A stretch of 64,000 nucleotides of DNA. Origin: Clostridia bacterium (GTDB lineage: Bacteria; Bacillota; Clostridia; Christensenellales; CAG-917). Below the pieces are notes generated by a model. That model saw only the letters and a list, made by a program, of their open reading frames with translations, did not search any database and had not been told where the DNA came from. The stretch covers positions 1 through 64,000 of the forward strand of contig JAFZMH010000008.1 of assembly GCA_017553325.1 (NCBI GenBank), in the 5' to 3' direction. This document shows, piece after piece, positions 1 to 8,208 of this stretch. Each line of letters starts with the position of its first letter. Position 1 is the stretch's first letter. A program made the position numbers and the translations under genes.

Positions 1-25
1 ACAATCTTCATCTGAGAGGGCTTTT

Positions 26-553
26 ATGGAAAATACGCAACAACCACTTTGGTATGTTATTCACACGTACTCGGGCTATGAGTCAACCGTGGAGAACAAC
101 CTTCGCAACATGGTCGAGAACAACAGCTTGCAAGATTACATCTTTGATGTAAAAATTCCCGTTGAAGACGATATCGTCGAGAGAAACGGCAAGAAGAAAC
201 AAATTCAACGCAAGAAATTCCCGAGCTATGTTTTCATCAAGATGATTTACACCAACCATATTTGGTTTATGGTGACGCAAACTCGTGGCGTCACGGGCTT
301 CGTCGGTCCTGCCGGTCATCCGCTTCCGCTCACGGAAGAAGAGGTCAAACGTATGGGACTCGAGGTTGTCACGCTTGAAGATTTCGACATCAAACCCGGC
401 GACGACGTCAAGGTCATCAACGGTGCGCTCGAAAACTTCCTCGGCGTCGTGGACTCCATCAGCGCAGAGCGTCAAAAGGTCAAAGTTATCGTCTCAATGT
501 TCGGCAGACAAACACCTGTCGAGCTCGATTTTTCGCAAGTCGAAAAATTGTAA
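26..553 (+). CDS. nusG: Transcription termination/antitermination factor NusG
   Basis: This 175-residue protein has the normal length and layout of NusG. The NGN domain spans about residues 1-110 (WYVIHTYSGYE near the start, FPSYVFIKM at 66-73) and a KOW domain lies at about 122-150 (PGDDVKVINGALENFLG). NusG binds the RNA polymerase clamp, promotes processive elongation, and links polymerase to Rho or to the ribosome. The start ATG is preceded by GAGAGGG. It lies just upstream of rplK and rplA, the classical secE-nusG-rplKA order; secE would lie before the window start. The identification is secure. Confidence 0.97.
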   Translation: MENTQQPLWYVIHTYSGYESTVENNLRNMVENNSLQDYIFDVKIPVEDDIVERNGKKKQIQRKKFPSYVFIKMIYTNHIWFMVTQTRGVTGFVGPAGHPLPLTEEEVKRMGLEVVTLEDFDIKPGDDVKVINGALENFLGVVDSISAERQKVKVIVSMFGRQTPVELDFSQVEKL

Positions 554-597
554 TTTCCATCACGCACCTACAGGGTGCAAGTCGCGAGACTATAAAC

Positions 598-641
598 CGT
601 GTGGGAGACGGCAAATACTCATCCGCCGTCGCAAAACCACG
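598..641 (+). promoter_or_regulatory. Probable L1-binding leader hairpin upstream of rplK
   Basis: The gap between nusG and rplK folds as CGTG(598-601)/CACG(638-641) enclosing an asymmetric internal loop with TGGGA on one side, then GACGGC(607-612)/GCCGTC(624-629). In Firmicutes the rplKA leader carries a site that mimics the L1 stalk of 23S rRNA, through which free L1 represses its own operon. The GTGGGAG element and its position fit that. The assignment rests on pattern memory and was not folded or searched. Confidence 0.5.
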
Positions 642-657
642 TTAGTCAGGAGGATAT

Positions 658-1083
658 ATGGCTAAGAAAATTACAGCAGTTGTAAAATTGCAGTTGCCCG
701 CGGGCAAAGCGACCCCGGGTCCGCCTGTTGGATCTTCACTCGGTCCTCACGGCATCAATATCGCTGCATTTACAAAGGATTTCAATGAAAGAACATCAAA
801 AGATGCCGGCTTGATTATTCCTGTCATCATCACGATATATCAAGACCGTTCGTTTACGTTCATTCTCAAGACTCCGCCCGCGCCGGTTCTCATCAAGAAG
901 GCATGCGGCTTGGAGAGCGCGTCCGCTGTTCCGAACAAGCAAAAGGTCGCAACTCTCAAGAAGGAAGACTTGGAGAAGATAGCGCAAATGAAAATGCCCG
1001 ATCTCAACGCAGCGGATCTCGATGCGGCAAAACGCATGATTGCAGGTACGGCGCGCAGTATGGGCGTTTTGGTTGAGGAATAA
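658..1083 (+). CDS. rplK: 50S ribosomal protein L11
   Basis: This is a 141-residue protein of normal L11 length. The N-terminal domain carries the conserved [17 protein letters not shown] segment and GPHGIN. The C-terminal RNA-binding domain covers about residues 72-141, with [20 protein letters not shown]11 binds the GTPase-associated centre of 23S rRNA and contacts elongation factors. A strong AGGAGG lies 8 bases before the ATG. It is followed after 13 bases by rplA, whose ribosome binding site overlaps the rplK stop codon region. Confidence 0.98.
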   Translation: MAKKITAVVKLQLPAGKATPGPPVGSSLGPHGINIAAFTKDFNERTSKDAGLIIPVIITIYQDRSFTFILKTPPAPVLIKKACGLESASAVPNKQKVATLKKEDLEKIAQMKMPDLNAADLDAAKRMIAGTARSMGVLVEE

Positions 1084-1096
1084 GGAGGCAAGGCTT

Positions 1097-1786
1097 ATGC
1101 AACGCGGTAAACATTATATTGATTCGAAAAAACTCATCGACAAGACCAAAGCATACGAGCTCGAAGAAGCAGTTGCTCTTGCAATCGAGACGGCAAAGTC
1201 CAAATTCGATGAAACAATAGAGTTGCACGTAAAACTCGGTATCGATCCACGTCACGCAGATCAACAGGTCAGAGGCGTCGTCGTTCTCCCCAACGGTACT
1301 GGTAAGACTGTGAGAGTTCTCGCAATCACCAAGGGCGCAAAGGCGGACGAAGCACAAGCAGCCGGCGCAGACTTTGTCGGTGGCGACGAAATGATACAAA
1401 AAATTCAACAAGAAAACTGGTTTGACTATGACGTCATCGTCACAACCCCTGATATGATGGGCGTTGTCGGTCGTCTCGGTAAGGTCCTCGGTCCGAAGGG
1501 CTTGATGCCAAACCCGAAGAGCGGTACGGTCTCCATGGACATCGCAAAGGCAATCCGCGACATCAAAGCAGGTAAAGTTGAATACAGAGTAGACAAACAA
1601 GCAATCTGCCACGTTCCGTTTGGCAAAGCGTCCTTCGGCACGGAGAAGCTGAGCGAGAACCTTCGCACCTTGATGGAAGCACTCGTCAAAGCAAAACCGG
1701 CAGCGGCAAAGGGCGTCTATTTCCGCTCAATCTACATCGCGTCTACGATGGGACCGTCCATCAAGATGGTCTATCGCATGAACTAA
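1097..1786 (+). CDS. rplA: 50S ribosomal protein L1
   Basis: The ATG at 1097 gives a 229-residue protein beginning [15 protein letters not shown], the usual L1 length; the open frame extends further upstream but without homology. AAGGAGG at 1083-1089 supports this start. L1 forms the mobile L1 stalk near the ribosomal E site and represses its own operon by binding the leader RNA. The motif [14 protein letters not shown] is diagnostic. A strong terminator follows at 1801, so the rplKA unit ends here and is not continuous with rplJL. Confidence 0.97.
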   Translation: MQRGKHYIDSKKLIDKTKAYELEEAVALAIETAKSKFDETIELHVKLGIDPRHADQQVRGVVVLPNGTGKTVRVLAITKGAKADEAQAAGADFVGGDEMIQKIQQENWFDYDVIVTTPDMMGVVGRLGKVLGPKGLMPNPKSGTVSMDIAKAIRDIKAGKVEYRVDKQAICHVPFGKASFGTEKLSENLRTLMEALVKAKPAAAKGVYFRSIYIASTMGPSIKMVYRMN

Positions 1787-1800
1787 AAAACACACGAGAG

Positions 1801-1830
1801 AGCGACCTGCGTTGTCAGGTCGCTTTTTTT
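1801..1830 (+). terminator. Intrinsic terminator of nusG-rplK-rplA
   Basis: A perfect 9 bp stem AGCGACCTG/CAGGTCGCT with a 6-base loop is followed directly by a run of T residues. It lies 14 bases after the rplA stop. Confidence 0.93.
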
Positions 1831-1970
1831 GTGCAGTCACGTACGTCAAGTACGCTCCTTTCAAACAAAAGTGCCCTTCCTAGCATCTCATCAAAATTGA
1901 GCGGTTTTTGGATTTTATATTTATATCGCATTTTTATGTTCATTCTGACCGCATTTAAACTTAGCGGTTT
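1801..1970. repeat. Intergenic repeat, copy 1 (GTAC hairpin and CATCTCATC tail)
   Basis: The non-coding stretch after rplA contains gcgacctgcgttgtcag, a GTACG...GTACG short hairpin at about 1840-1856, then cttcctagcatctcatc and gagcggttttt. The same ordered elements occur twice after mreB (47965-48085 and 48140-48252): gcgacct, a GTAC...GTAC hairpin, GCRTCTCATC and GCGGTTTTA. No coding function is seen. It looks like a dispersed non-coding repeat family. Confidence 0.55.
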
Positions 1971-1974
1971 TTAA

Positions 1975-2025
1975 ACGATGTCATTTCGAGCTTGTCGAGA
2001 AATCCCCTATGTAGGGATGTGAATG
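1975..2025. repeat. Short dispersed repeat-like sequence (GTCATTTCGAGC type)
   Basis: The segment gtcatttcgagcttgtcg followed by agaaatcccc and a CCCTATGTAGGG mini-hairpin resembles a short intergenic repeat that I recall as common in gut Firmicutes and Bacteroidetes. Only one copy was seen in this window, so the repeat status rests on memory and is weakly supported. Confidence 0.35.
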
Positions 2026-2050
2026 AAAAAAGCACTCAAACCGAGTGCTT

Positions 2051-2260
2051 TTAATCTTTTATACCAAGGAAGAAGTCGGCGGAAACGTTGAAGGCGAGAG
2101 CCATGCGCTTGAGCATATCATAGCCGGGTTTTGCCTTGCCCCTCAGCCACTCGCTGACTTGGCTTTGTTTTATTCCGATTTTTGCTGCAAACGCCGTCTG
2201 TGTGAGGTCGTTTTCAATCAAAAAATCATCTAAAATCTCTTTGAAATCGCGTTCTTCCAT
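2051..2260 (-). CDS. Small Xre/Cro-family HTH repressor
   Basis: This 69-residue protein is almost entirely a helix-turn-helix domain (residues 8-62: LIENDLTQTAFAAKIGIKQSQVSEWLRG). It carries no sensor or dimer domain, like phage and toxin-antitoxin repressors of this size. It is divergent from the giant M6 metalloprotease gene. The 100-base gap between them holds two TCTAT/ATAGA palindromes, one abutting its own ATG and one inside the promoter of the protease gene. The likely role is autorepression and repression of the protease; this is inferred from operator placement. No strong ribosome binding site is seen, so the transcript may be leaderless or nearly so. Confidence 0.85.
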   Translation of the reverse strand: MEERDFKEILDDFLIENDLTQTAFAAKIGIKQSQVSEWLRGKAKPGYDMLKRMALAFNVSADFFLGIKD

Positions 2261-2261
2261 A

Positions 2262-2280
2262 AACTCTATTGTATAGAGTT
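2262..2280. promoter_or_regulatory. Palindromic operator O1 next to the xre start
   Basis: AACTCTAT-TGT-ATAGAGTT is a perfect 8-3-8 inverted repeat ending one base before the xre start codon on the minus strand. It shares the CTAT/ATAG core with the second palindrome at 2300-2317. This placement would let the repressor shut off its own promoter. Confidence 0.7.
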
Positions 2281-2294
2281 TTCTATGTTTTTGC

Positions 2295-2323
2295 TTGACA
2301 TATAGAATATTCTATATTATGTT
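2295..2323 (+). promoter_or_regulatory. Promoter of the M6 protease gene with operator O2 filling the spacer
   Basis: TTGACA (2295-2300) and TATGTT (2318-2323) are separated by exactly 17 bases. A perfect 18-base palindrome, ATATAGAATATTCTATAT (2300-2317), occupies the whole spacer. A repressor bound there would block RNA polymerase directly. The adjacent Xre protein is the obvious candidate. Confidence 0.75.
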
Positions 2324-2358
2324 AAAATTAGTAAGTGTTTATTTTGGAGAGAATAACA

Positions 2359-5300
2359 ATGAAAAAAGCCAGTATTACACTTTTGTTAATAATAGTTTTG
2401 ACGCTTTCTGCTTGTCTTTTTGTTGCGTGCGGAAAGAACGATTCTGCTCCGGCACCAAGCGGAGAAGTGACACCTGGCGGGGGAGACACAACCCCCGGTG
2501 GCGATACCCCTGGTGGGGATGATACACCAGGTGGCGGTGGAAACACAAACCCTGGTGGGGATGATACACCAGGTGGCGGAGGAGGCACTCCATCAACTCC
2601 GACAAAACTCGCTACGCCTGTTGTAAGCGTGGACAATACGGGTCTTGTAAGTTGGGCGGATATCGCCAATGCGAGCGGCTACAAGGTTGACGTCAATGGC
2701 ACAGTCACGAATTATTCAAGACCGGTCTCATTGCTTGACGGCGAAACAGTCAAAGTCAAGGCAGTGGGCGATGGCACGAATTATAGCGACAGCGACTGGT
2801 CAAGAGCGGTGACTTATCATGCACCTGCGGCTCAGCCTACAAAACTGGGGGCTCCAACTCCAACGTCTGATAACAGCGGCAAGCTTGTTTGGACGGCAAT
2901 CCCGGGTGCAACGCAGTATCAAGTGCACAAGCTTTCTTCCGGGTGGACGGATGAGCTAAAAATAAGCACAAGAGAAACGGGTTCGTTCAATTCTATTGTG
3001 ACTGAGCCAGAATATGACGTTGTTTATGGTTATCACAATAACGGATGGTGTTATGAAGTGCGAGCAATCGGCGACGGCACACGCTATCTCGACAGCGATT
3101 GGTCAGCTGTTGTTGAATATACAGGACCTGAGCCTGCACATTTGGTATTGAGTTTCGCCAATGACACCGGACTTGCGACTTGGAATGAATGGCCGGGCGC
3201 AACGCAATACAGCGTAATGGTCTATGATTTGAATGGCAACTTTATCAAAATAGAAAATTTGCCTGCGACTCAAACAACTTATCAGATGGAAACCGGCACG
3301 AGTATTGTTGTTTCCAAGGACAATTGGTCGACGTCTACGGATAATTTTTATTATGTTATGAAGACGGCAAAACTCGCAACTCCTGAGTTCTTGATCCAAT
3401 ACTACGATGGAAGGTGGGATTTGTATAATATGTTCTCGGATGTATATGATACATTGGGTCAAACTTTTGAAATAGATGAGTATCAACTTGCAATCAATGA
3501 TCAAGTTTATGACTGGTATGTATACATGCCTGATGACAGTAGAGAGCCTTTGAAGCACGGCGACGTCATTAGTTTGCGTGCTACTGCAAAACAGCTTTCT
3601 ACGTATAGCGATAGCGATTGGTTTACGGTTGAACTGACGGCATGTGATCATCATGAACACTTGAGATACTATCCATACGTGGCGCCAACCGAACAAATGG
3701 GCGGACACTCACAATTCTTCAAATGTGAAGACTGTGGCGCTATTTTGAGCGAAAGCGTGGAAGATTACATAAGAATTGCGCAAAATGATGCGGAATGGAA
3801 TGGCAGAGAGTATGACGGCAGTTTGTTCTCCCACCTTGAGTTCTTGGATTGGGATACGTATTTGCTTTGTGTTGAATATCAAATCGAACATACTTTGTTT
3901 AACTTTGAAAATGCCGTTGAAAATTGGCGCGCTTTCACAAGTCCGCTCGAACATCAGGAAATTCACGATTGGCTGTATGACGAAACAGGTCACTGGGAAA
4001 TCGTATATTGCAACAATTGTGGCGAATACGAGATTTCTACTGAGAAACACGCACACACGTATGGGAACGGCGTTTGCTCTGTTTGTGGTTATTCCGCAAG
4101 CAAAGTGTTGCCGGAGAGCGTTGAGATTAAATTCGCAGATTCATATCAAGTTGAAATCAAAGCCATTTATGACCCCGTCCTTACAGATGATGAAGCATTT
4201 GCCGGCAAAGATGAATATATAGTGCTCGCGACAAAGCGCAGCACCTGGTTGCCAAAGGGATACGAGCCATTACCGTTTAGCACAGGCAAATACTTTGGCA
4301 GAGGCGCGTCAGAAGAGGAAGCGGTATACTACCATTTTGATGCAGATGCTTTCAATGAATACGCCAATGTTGACGGACTTGCCAGGTTCGTCGTTATCGT
4401 GAAAGATGGCACCATATATGAGACGCCGGAGATCAGTCCACCGATCATTTCATCCTTTGAAATTACCGAAGGGCAAGAAATTGCTGTTGGAGTGACTGCT
4501 CCGATTGATTACGAGATGAATTGCACCGACTGGTATTGGTTCGTGGATCGTATGCTCACTTGGACGTCTTCTGACGAAACAGTGTTGACAATTGATGACG
4601 CCGGCAATATGACGGCTCTAAAGCCGGGTAAAGTGCTTGTGAGCGTGGAAGTCCCTGCTGCTTATACAGGTGTTTACAGCGGTGGCGGCAAGTTGATGCC
4701 ACAGCATTCAGGATATGATGCGCGTCTTAACGGGTATACGTATAAGGCACAAGAGTATATCACGGTCAAAGCCGAGGTCTTGCCTACGGCAATTGTGACA
4801 CGAGAAGATGTGACGATGACCACCAAGAACCCATATCAAATCGAAGTGGCGTTCACGCCAAACACAAGCCTTGCGGGGCTCTCGTTTGAGTCAAGCAACG
4901 ATGTTGTGGCAACGGTTAGTGCTACAGGTCTTGTGACGGCGCATTCTGCAGGCAATGCAGACATCACCGTGACGAGTTCAAACGGCTTGACAAAGGTCGT
5001 TCACGTGACGGTCGAAGTGTATGATCTCATCGACAGAACGGCACTTGACTATGACTATACAGATTTTTGGGACAAGAGCACTACGGGCAACAACACGCCT
5101 CTTGAAGGCGATATCAACTTGCTTATTTTGCCTGTCAAGTTCTATGAAAGCGAAGAGTGGTATGACTATGACAAGATCAAGGCAGACCTTGAGATTGCTT
5201 TCTTCGGCACCAAAGAGTTCAACGGCTCCGATACAGTCAAATCTTTCTACGAAACGGAATCCAACGGCGCCGTGACAATCAACGGAACCGTTGCGGATTG

Positions 5301-6651
5301 GTATACAGTCGGAAGCGTCAAAAAATTGACTAATGCATTCTCGACAGAAGTCGGGGTATTCGACGTTAGAAAAATGGCGACAATGGCTGTAAATAATTAT
5401 CGCTCAGTCAATGAGGTTGATGGTGTTGAGCCTTCTCTCAAAGACTATGACAATGATGGTGATGGATATCTTGACGGCGTAGTCATCATTTATGCTTATC
5501 CAAACAAGGAAAATGCACAAACAGCAACGCATTATGTGAATGGCGAACCTGATCTTAACACCGACATGTATAGCAATTCATTGTTGTGGGCATCTGTTTG
5601 GTGGATGGAAACTGCAGGTGATGCCAACGTCGACAAACCGGTGCTGTCAAAGACATTCATGGTGGCGTCCTTTGACTTCATGTATTCCCATCAAAATATC
5701 CGCACTATAGATCATAATGGTCTAGAATATGAGGATGAAGTTCAAAGCGATGTTTGCTTCTACAAAGAAGGATATTTGAATGCCGATGAGTGTTTCATAC
5801 ATAGCGGATACAGCAACGGATTCCACAAATACGTTGCCCCGTCAACATATATCCATGAAATGGGACACATGTTTGGCCTCGAAGACTACTATGATACAAA
5901 CCAAATTTTGGATTATATAACGGGTGGCTTCACGATGCAAGATCAGGACCTAGGCTCTCACGACCCATTCAGCAGAATCGCCTATGGGTGGACGGATCCG
6001 TATATCATCACGGAGGGCTGCACGATTGAACTCAATCCACTTGAATCAACTGGTGACGTAATCTTGCTACCGATTGCAGGACATACGGTCACTTCGCCGT
6101 TTGATGAATACTTGCTCATCGATCTCTACACCCCGGACGGGCTCAACGAGTTCGATAGTCAGTATAGTGATTATTTGCACGCCAATCTTATCGGGCCGGA
6201 AGTCCCGGGTTGCCGCATTTGGCACGTTGATTCCCGCATTGTCGACAATCTTGGCAACTGGATTGAAGGCGGCGTCATTGACGGCATTGACGGAAGCAAA
6301 ACTGTTGTCCGCGCAACGTCCAATACGTTTAATGATCGCGAGAAATACTATCAACTCATGCTGCTCAGAAAGGATGCAGAAGCGGATGAAGACGCATATT
6401 TCGTGCAACACGAAATCGATAAAGGTTACAGTTACGGTGCCAGCAGTTTGGCCGATATGAACAATATCTATGAGAGCCCACTTACGGCAGGCAACCTCTT
6501 CGTCACAGGCGATACCTTCGATATGACGCGCTATGCAAAGGCGTTCTACAACGAGGGCTTGATGGACAGCGGTGAAGAGCTCGGCTGGGAAATCTCATTT
6601 GACTATGTGGACGGCGAGAGAGCAATCATCACATTCACAAAAACCATCTAA
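2359..6651 (+). CDS. Giant secreted M6-type metalloprotease lipoprotein
   Basis: The ATG at 2359 follows GGAGAG and begins a lipoprotein signal (LSAC, C19, or FVAC, C24); an in-frame GTG at 2335 lies upstream of that site. Order along 1430 residues: a Gly/Pro/Asp/Thr linker (about 31-80), fibronectin-like modules (82-430), three CxxCG knuckles (near 456, 551 and 573), two Big2-like Ig modules (about 694-790 and 807-890), and a C-terminal M6 domain. The zinc motif is HEMGHMFGLED (H1166, E1167, H1170, D1176), matching the HExxHxxGxxD of immune inhibitor A-type metzincins. It is probably a surface-anchored protease acting on host or dietary proteins. It interrupts the usual rplA-rplJ junction and is probably controlled by the divergent Xre protein. 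Confidence 0.88.
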   Translation: MKKASITLLLIIVLTLSACLFVACGKNDSAPAPSGEVTPGGGDTTPGGDTPGGDDTPGGGGNTNPGGDDTPGGGGGTPSTPTKLATPVVSVDNTGLVSWADIANASGYKVDVNGTVTNYSRPVSLLDGETVKVKAVGDGTNYSDSDWSRAVTYHAPAAQPTKLGAPTPTSDNSGKLVWTAIPGATQYQVHKLSSGWTDELKISTRETGSFNSIVTEPEYDVVYGYHNNGWCYEVRAIGDGTRYLDSDWSAVVEYTGPEPAHLVLSFANDTGLATWNEWPGATQYSVMVYDLNGNFIKIENLPATQTTYQMETGTSIVVSKDNWSTSTDNFYYVMKTAKLATPEFLIQYYDGRWDLYNMFSDVYDTLGQTFEIDEYQLAINDQVYDWYVYMPDDSREPLKHGDVISLRATAKQLSTYSDSDWFTVELTACDHHEHLRYYPYVAPTEQMGGHSQFFKCEDCGAILSESVEDYIRIAQNDAEWNGREYDGSLFSHLEFLDWDTYLLCVEYQIEHTLFNFENAVENWRAFTSPLEHQEIHDWLYDETGHWEIVYCNNCGEYEISTEKHAHTYGNGVCSVCGYSASKVLPESVEIKFADSYQVEIKAIYDPVLTDDEAFAGKDEYIVLATKRSTWLPKGYEPLPFSTGKYFGRGASEEEAVYYHFDADAFNEYANVDGLARFVVIVKDGTIYETPEISPPIISSFEITEGQEIAVGVTAPIDYEMNCTDWYWFVDRMLTWTSSDETVLTIDDAGNMTALKPGKVLVSVEVPAAYTGVYSGGGKLMPQHSGYDARLNGYTYKAQEYITVKAEVLPTAIVTREDVTMTTKNPYQIEVAFTPNTSLAGLSFESSNDVVATVSATGLVTAHSAGNADITVTSSNGLTKVVHVTVEVYDLIDRTALDYDYTDFWDKSTTGNNTPLEGDINLLILPVKFYESEEWYDYDKIKADLEIAFFGTKEFNGSDTVKSFYETESNGAVTINGTVADWYTVGSVKKLTNAFSTEVGVFDVRKMATMAVNNYRSVNEVDGVEPSLKDYDNDGDGYLDGVVIIYAYPNKENAQTATHYVNGEPDLNTDMYSNSLLWASVWWMETAGDANVDKPVLSKTFMVASFDFMYSHQNIRTIDHNGLEYEDEVQSDVCFYKEGYLNADECFIHSGYSNGFHKYVAPSTYIHEMGHMFGLEDYYDTNQILDYITGGFTMQDQDLGSHDPFSRIAYGWTDPYIITEGCTIELNPLESTGDVILLPIAGHTVTSPFDEYLLIDLYTPDGLNEFDSQYSDYLHANLIGPEVPGCRIWHVDSRIVDNLGNWIEGGVIDGIDGSKTVVRATSNTFNDREKYYQLMLLRKDAEADEDAYFVQHEIDKGYSYGASSLADMNNIYESPLTAGNLFVTGDTFDMTRYAKAFYNEGLMDSGEELGWEISFDYVDGERAIITFTKTI

Positions 6652-6671
6652 AAACCTTGATTTGATAAAAG

Positions 6672-6698
6672 CCTTCCCCTGCGGGGGAAGGTTTTTTT
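6672..6698 (+). terminator. Intrinsic terminator of the M6 protease gene
   Basis: CCTTCCCC/GGGGAAGG forms an 8 bp stem with a 4-base loop, followed by seven T residues. It lies 20 bases after the stop codon. Confidence 0.93.
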
Positions 6699-6718
6699 AA
6701 ATTTATTGTGAAAAACGT

Positions 6719-6747
6719 TTGACATTGTATAATAATTTTATTATTAT
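6719..6747 (+). promoter_or_regulatory. Promoter of rplJL
   Basis: TTGACA (6719-6724), a 17-base spacer and TATTAT (6742-6747) give a good sigma-A promoter placed immediately before the L10 leader. rplJL therefore has its own promoter and does not depend on rplKA. Confidence 0.75.
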
Positions 6748-6750
6748 AGT

Positions 6751-6960
6751 AGCGTTCCAAAGACAGCAAGTGGCGAAAGCCGTAAGTGAAATATCGCTTG
6801 CCGAGGAGTGAAGTTGAATAGAAGGTTTATGCTTTGATTCGTCTTTTCTCTGTGGAATGACGATTTTTTTTCGTCAAAGGGCTCCCGAAAATATGCGTAG
6901 CAGATTTTTGGGACAAATCAAGGGTGCGTGAGAGTTCCCGACTCGCGTGCGACAGTCTAT
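6751..6960 (+). ncRNA. Ribosomal protein L10 leader
   Basis: The 5' leader of rplJ contains AAGACAGCAAGTGGCGAAAG and CTTGCCGAGGAGTGAA, which match the core of the L10 leader family (kink-turn region bound by the L10-L12 complex) as I remember it. A downstream part contains CTCTGTGGA and a TGACGA/TCGTCA hairpin around a T-run near 6857, which could act as the attenuation element. The role is feedback control of rplJ and rplL by L10(L12)4. This fills the 330-base gap before rplJ. Exact ends are uncertain. Confidence 0.82.
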
Positions 6961-6981
6961 GGGAAATAATAGGAGGTAAAG

Positions 6982-7482
6982 ATGAATCAAGAAGTTCTTG
7001 CAGCCAAGAAGCAACAAGTCGAAGACATCAAGGCGAAGATTACTTCCGCGAAATCCCTCGTCATCATTGACTACATGGGACTTACAGTTGCCGAAGACAC
7101 GGCATTCCGTAAGGAACTCCGTGACAATGGCGTTGATTATGCGGTTCTCAAAAATCGTCTTGTCAAGATTGCTTTCAACGAACTCGGCTACACCGATTTT
7201 GACGAAGCGCTCAATGGTCCGACGGCAGTTGCGTTTTCTTCCACTGATGCAGTCGCCCCCGCAAAGTACATTGTTAAGAACATTAAGGCTCTCAACAAGA
7301 TGAAGACAAAATGCGGCATGGTCGAAGGCAAATTCATGGATGAAGCTGGCCTTAAGAAAATCGCAGACATTCCGTCCAAGGAAGTCTTGCTCGCAAAGAT
7401 GCTCGGCAGTATGCAATCACCAATTTCAAAACTTGCTCGTTGCTTGAAGCAAATTGCGGAACAAAAGGAGCAACAAGCATAA
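6982..7482 (+). CDS. rplJ: 50S ribosomal protein L10
   Basis: This 166-residue protein has the L10 N-terminal domain that binds 23S rRNA (LVIIDYMGLTVAEDTAFRKE, then YAVLKNRLVKIAF). Its C-terminal helix, ending in KQIAEQKEQQA, anchors L12 dimers. GGAGGTAAAG precedes the ATG. L10 also represses this operon through the leader. rplL follows after 64 bases. Confidence 0.97.
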   Translation: MNQEVLAAKKQQVEDIKAKITSAKSLVIIDYMGLTVAEDTAFRKELRDNGVDYAVLKNRLVKIAFNELGYTDFDEALNGPTAVAFSSTDAVAPAKYIVKNIKALNKMKTKCGMVEGKFMDEAGLKKIADIPSKEVLLAKMLGSMQSPISKLARCLKQIAEQKEQQA

Positions 7483-7546
7483 CCCTTGCGGCATAGTGCC
7501 GTTCATACCGACTCGGTCGGAATAAAATTAATCGGAGAATAAAAAA

Positions 7547-7921
7547 ATGGCAGATCTCAATAAACTTTTGGAAGAAATCAAGAGCCTCACAGTTCTTGAA
7601 CTCAATGATTTTGTAAAAGCACTCGAAGAAGAATTTGGCGTAAGCGCAGCAGCAGGCGTTGTCGTCGCAGGTCCGGCGGCAGCAGGCGATGCACCGAAGG
7701 AAGAAGAAAAGACGGAATTTGACGTCGTCCTCAAAGAAATTGGCCCGAACAAGGTCCAAGTCATCAAGGTCGTCAAAGAAGCAACGGGTCTCGGCCTCGT
7801 CGAAGCAAAGGCAGTTGTCGACGGCGCACCGAAGACAGTCAAAGAAGCTCTCCCGAAGGATGCAGCAGAAGCACTCGCAGCCAAACTCAAAGAAGTCGGC
7901 GCAGTTGCAGAACTCAAATAA
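7547..7921 (+). CDS. rplL: 50S ribosomal protein L7/L12
   Basis: The 124-residue protein shows the N-terminal dimerisation segment (residues 1-30), an Ala/Gly/Val-rich hinge (about 38-54, [12 protein letters not shown]) and the C-terminal factor-binding domain ([26 protein letters not shown] and [13 protein letters not shown]). It forms the stalk that recruits translational GTPases. rpoB, which often follows rplL, is absent here; accessory genes follow instead. Confidence 0.98.
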   Translation: MADLNKLLEEIKSLTVLELNDFVKALEEEFGVSAAAGVVVAGPAAAGDAPKEEEKTEFDVVLKEIGPNKVQVIKVVKEATGLGLVEAKAVVDGAPKTVKEALPKDAAEALAAKLKEVGAVAELK

Positions 7922-7945
7922 TTTACCTTACTATGAAGAAAAAGA

Positions 7946-7970
7946 CTCGAACTTGTTTCGAGCCTTTTTT
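7946..7970 (+). terminator. Intrinsic terminator of rplJL
   Basis: CTCGAA (7946-7951) pairs with TTCGAG (7957-7962), followed by CC and a T-run. It lies 25 bases after the rplL stop. Confidence 0.85.
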
Positions 7971-8002
7971 CTTTTGCCCATCAAATTGATTTTGGATAGT
8001 AT

Positions 8003-8208
8003 TTATATGGATTTGACTAGTTCTAAATCCTGTTCTTTTACGGGAATTGTCGCAATATTTGGTAGGTCACCAAATTGGTCAAAGCATACAAGCCAGTATC
8101 CATTGATATTGCGAGAATCCACAATTATACCTCCATATCTTTGTGCACGCCTTCCTTGGTGTATTTTTCCTTTTCAACTATAACTTCAACGTAATCATAT
8201 TCTTTCAT
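8003..8208 (-). pseudogene. Frameshifted DUF4926-like (KOW-like) paralogue
   Basis: Read from the ATG at 8208 this begins MKEYDYVEVIVEKEKYTKEG and then VHK, near-identical to the adjacent intact gene, but a stop appears after 27 codons. Restoring one missing base in the AAAGATATGG stretch (about 8140) recovers the frame: GYGGIIVDSRNINGYWLVC and onward to a stop at 8003. It is a third copy of the domain carried twice by the neighbour, recently broken by a one-base deletion. Its ATG overlaps the end of the upstream gene by 14 bases, so it was once translationally coupled to it. A sequencing error is the alternative explanation. Confidence 0.8.

Noticed and set aside
2449..2600. Short tandem repeats that could suggest a CRISPR or VNTR array
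   Set aside because: They encode the Gly/Pro/Asp/Thr linker of the M6 lipoprotein in frame. There are no unique spacers and no cas genes. Length variation of the linker is still possible.
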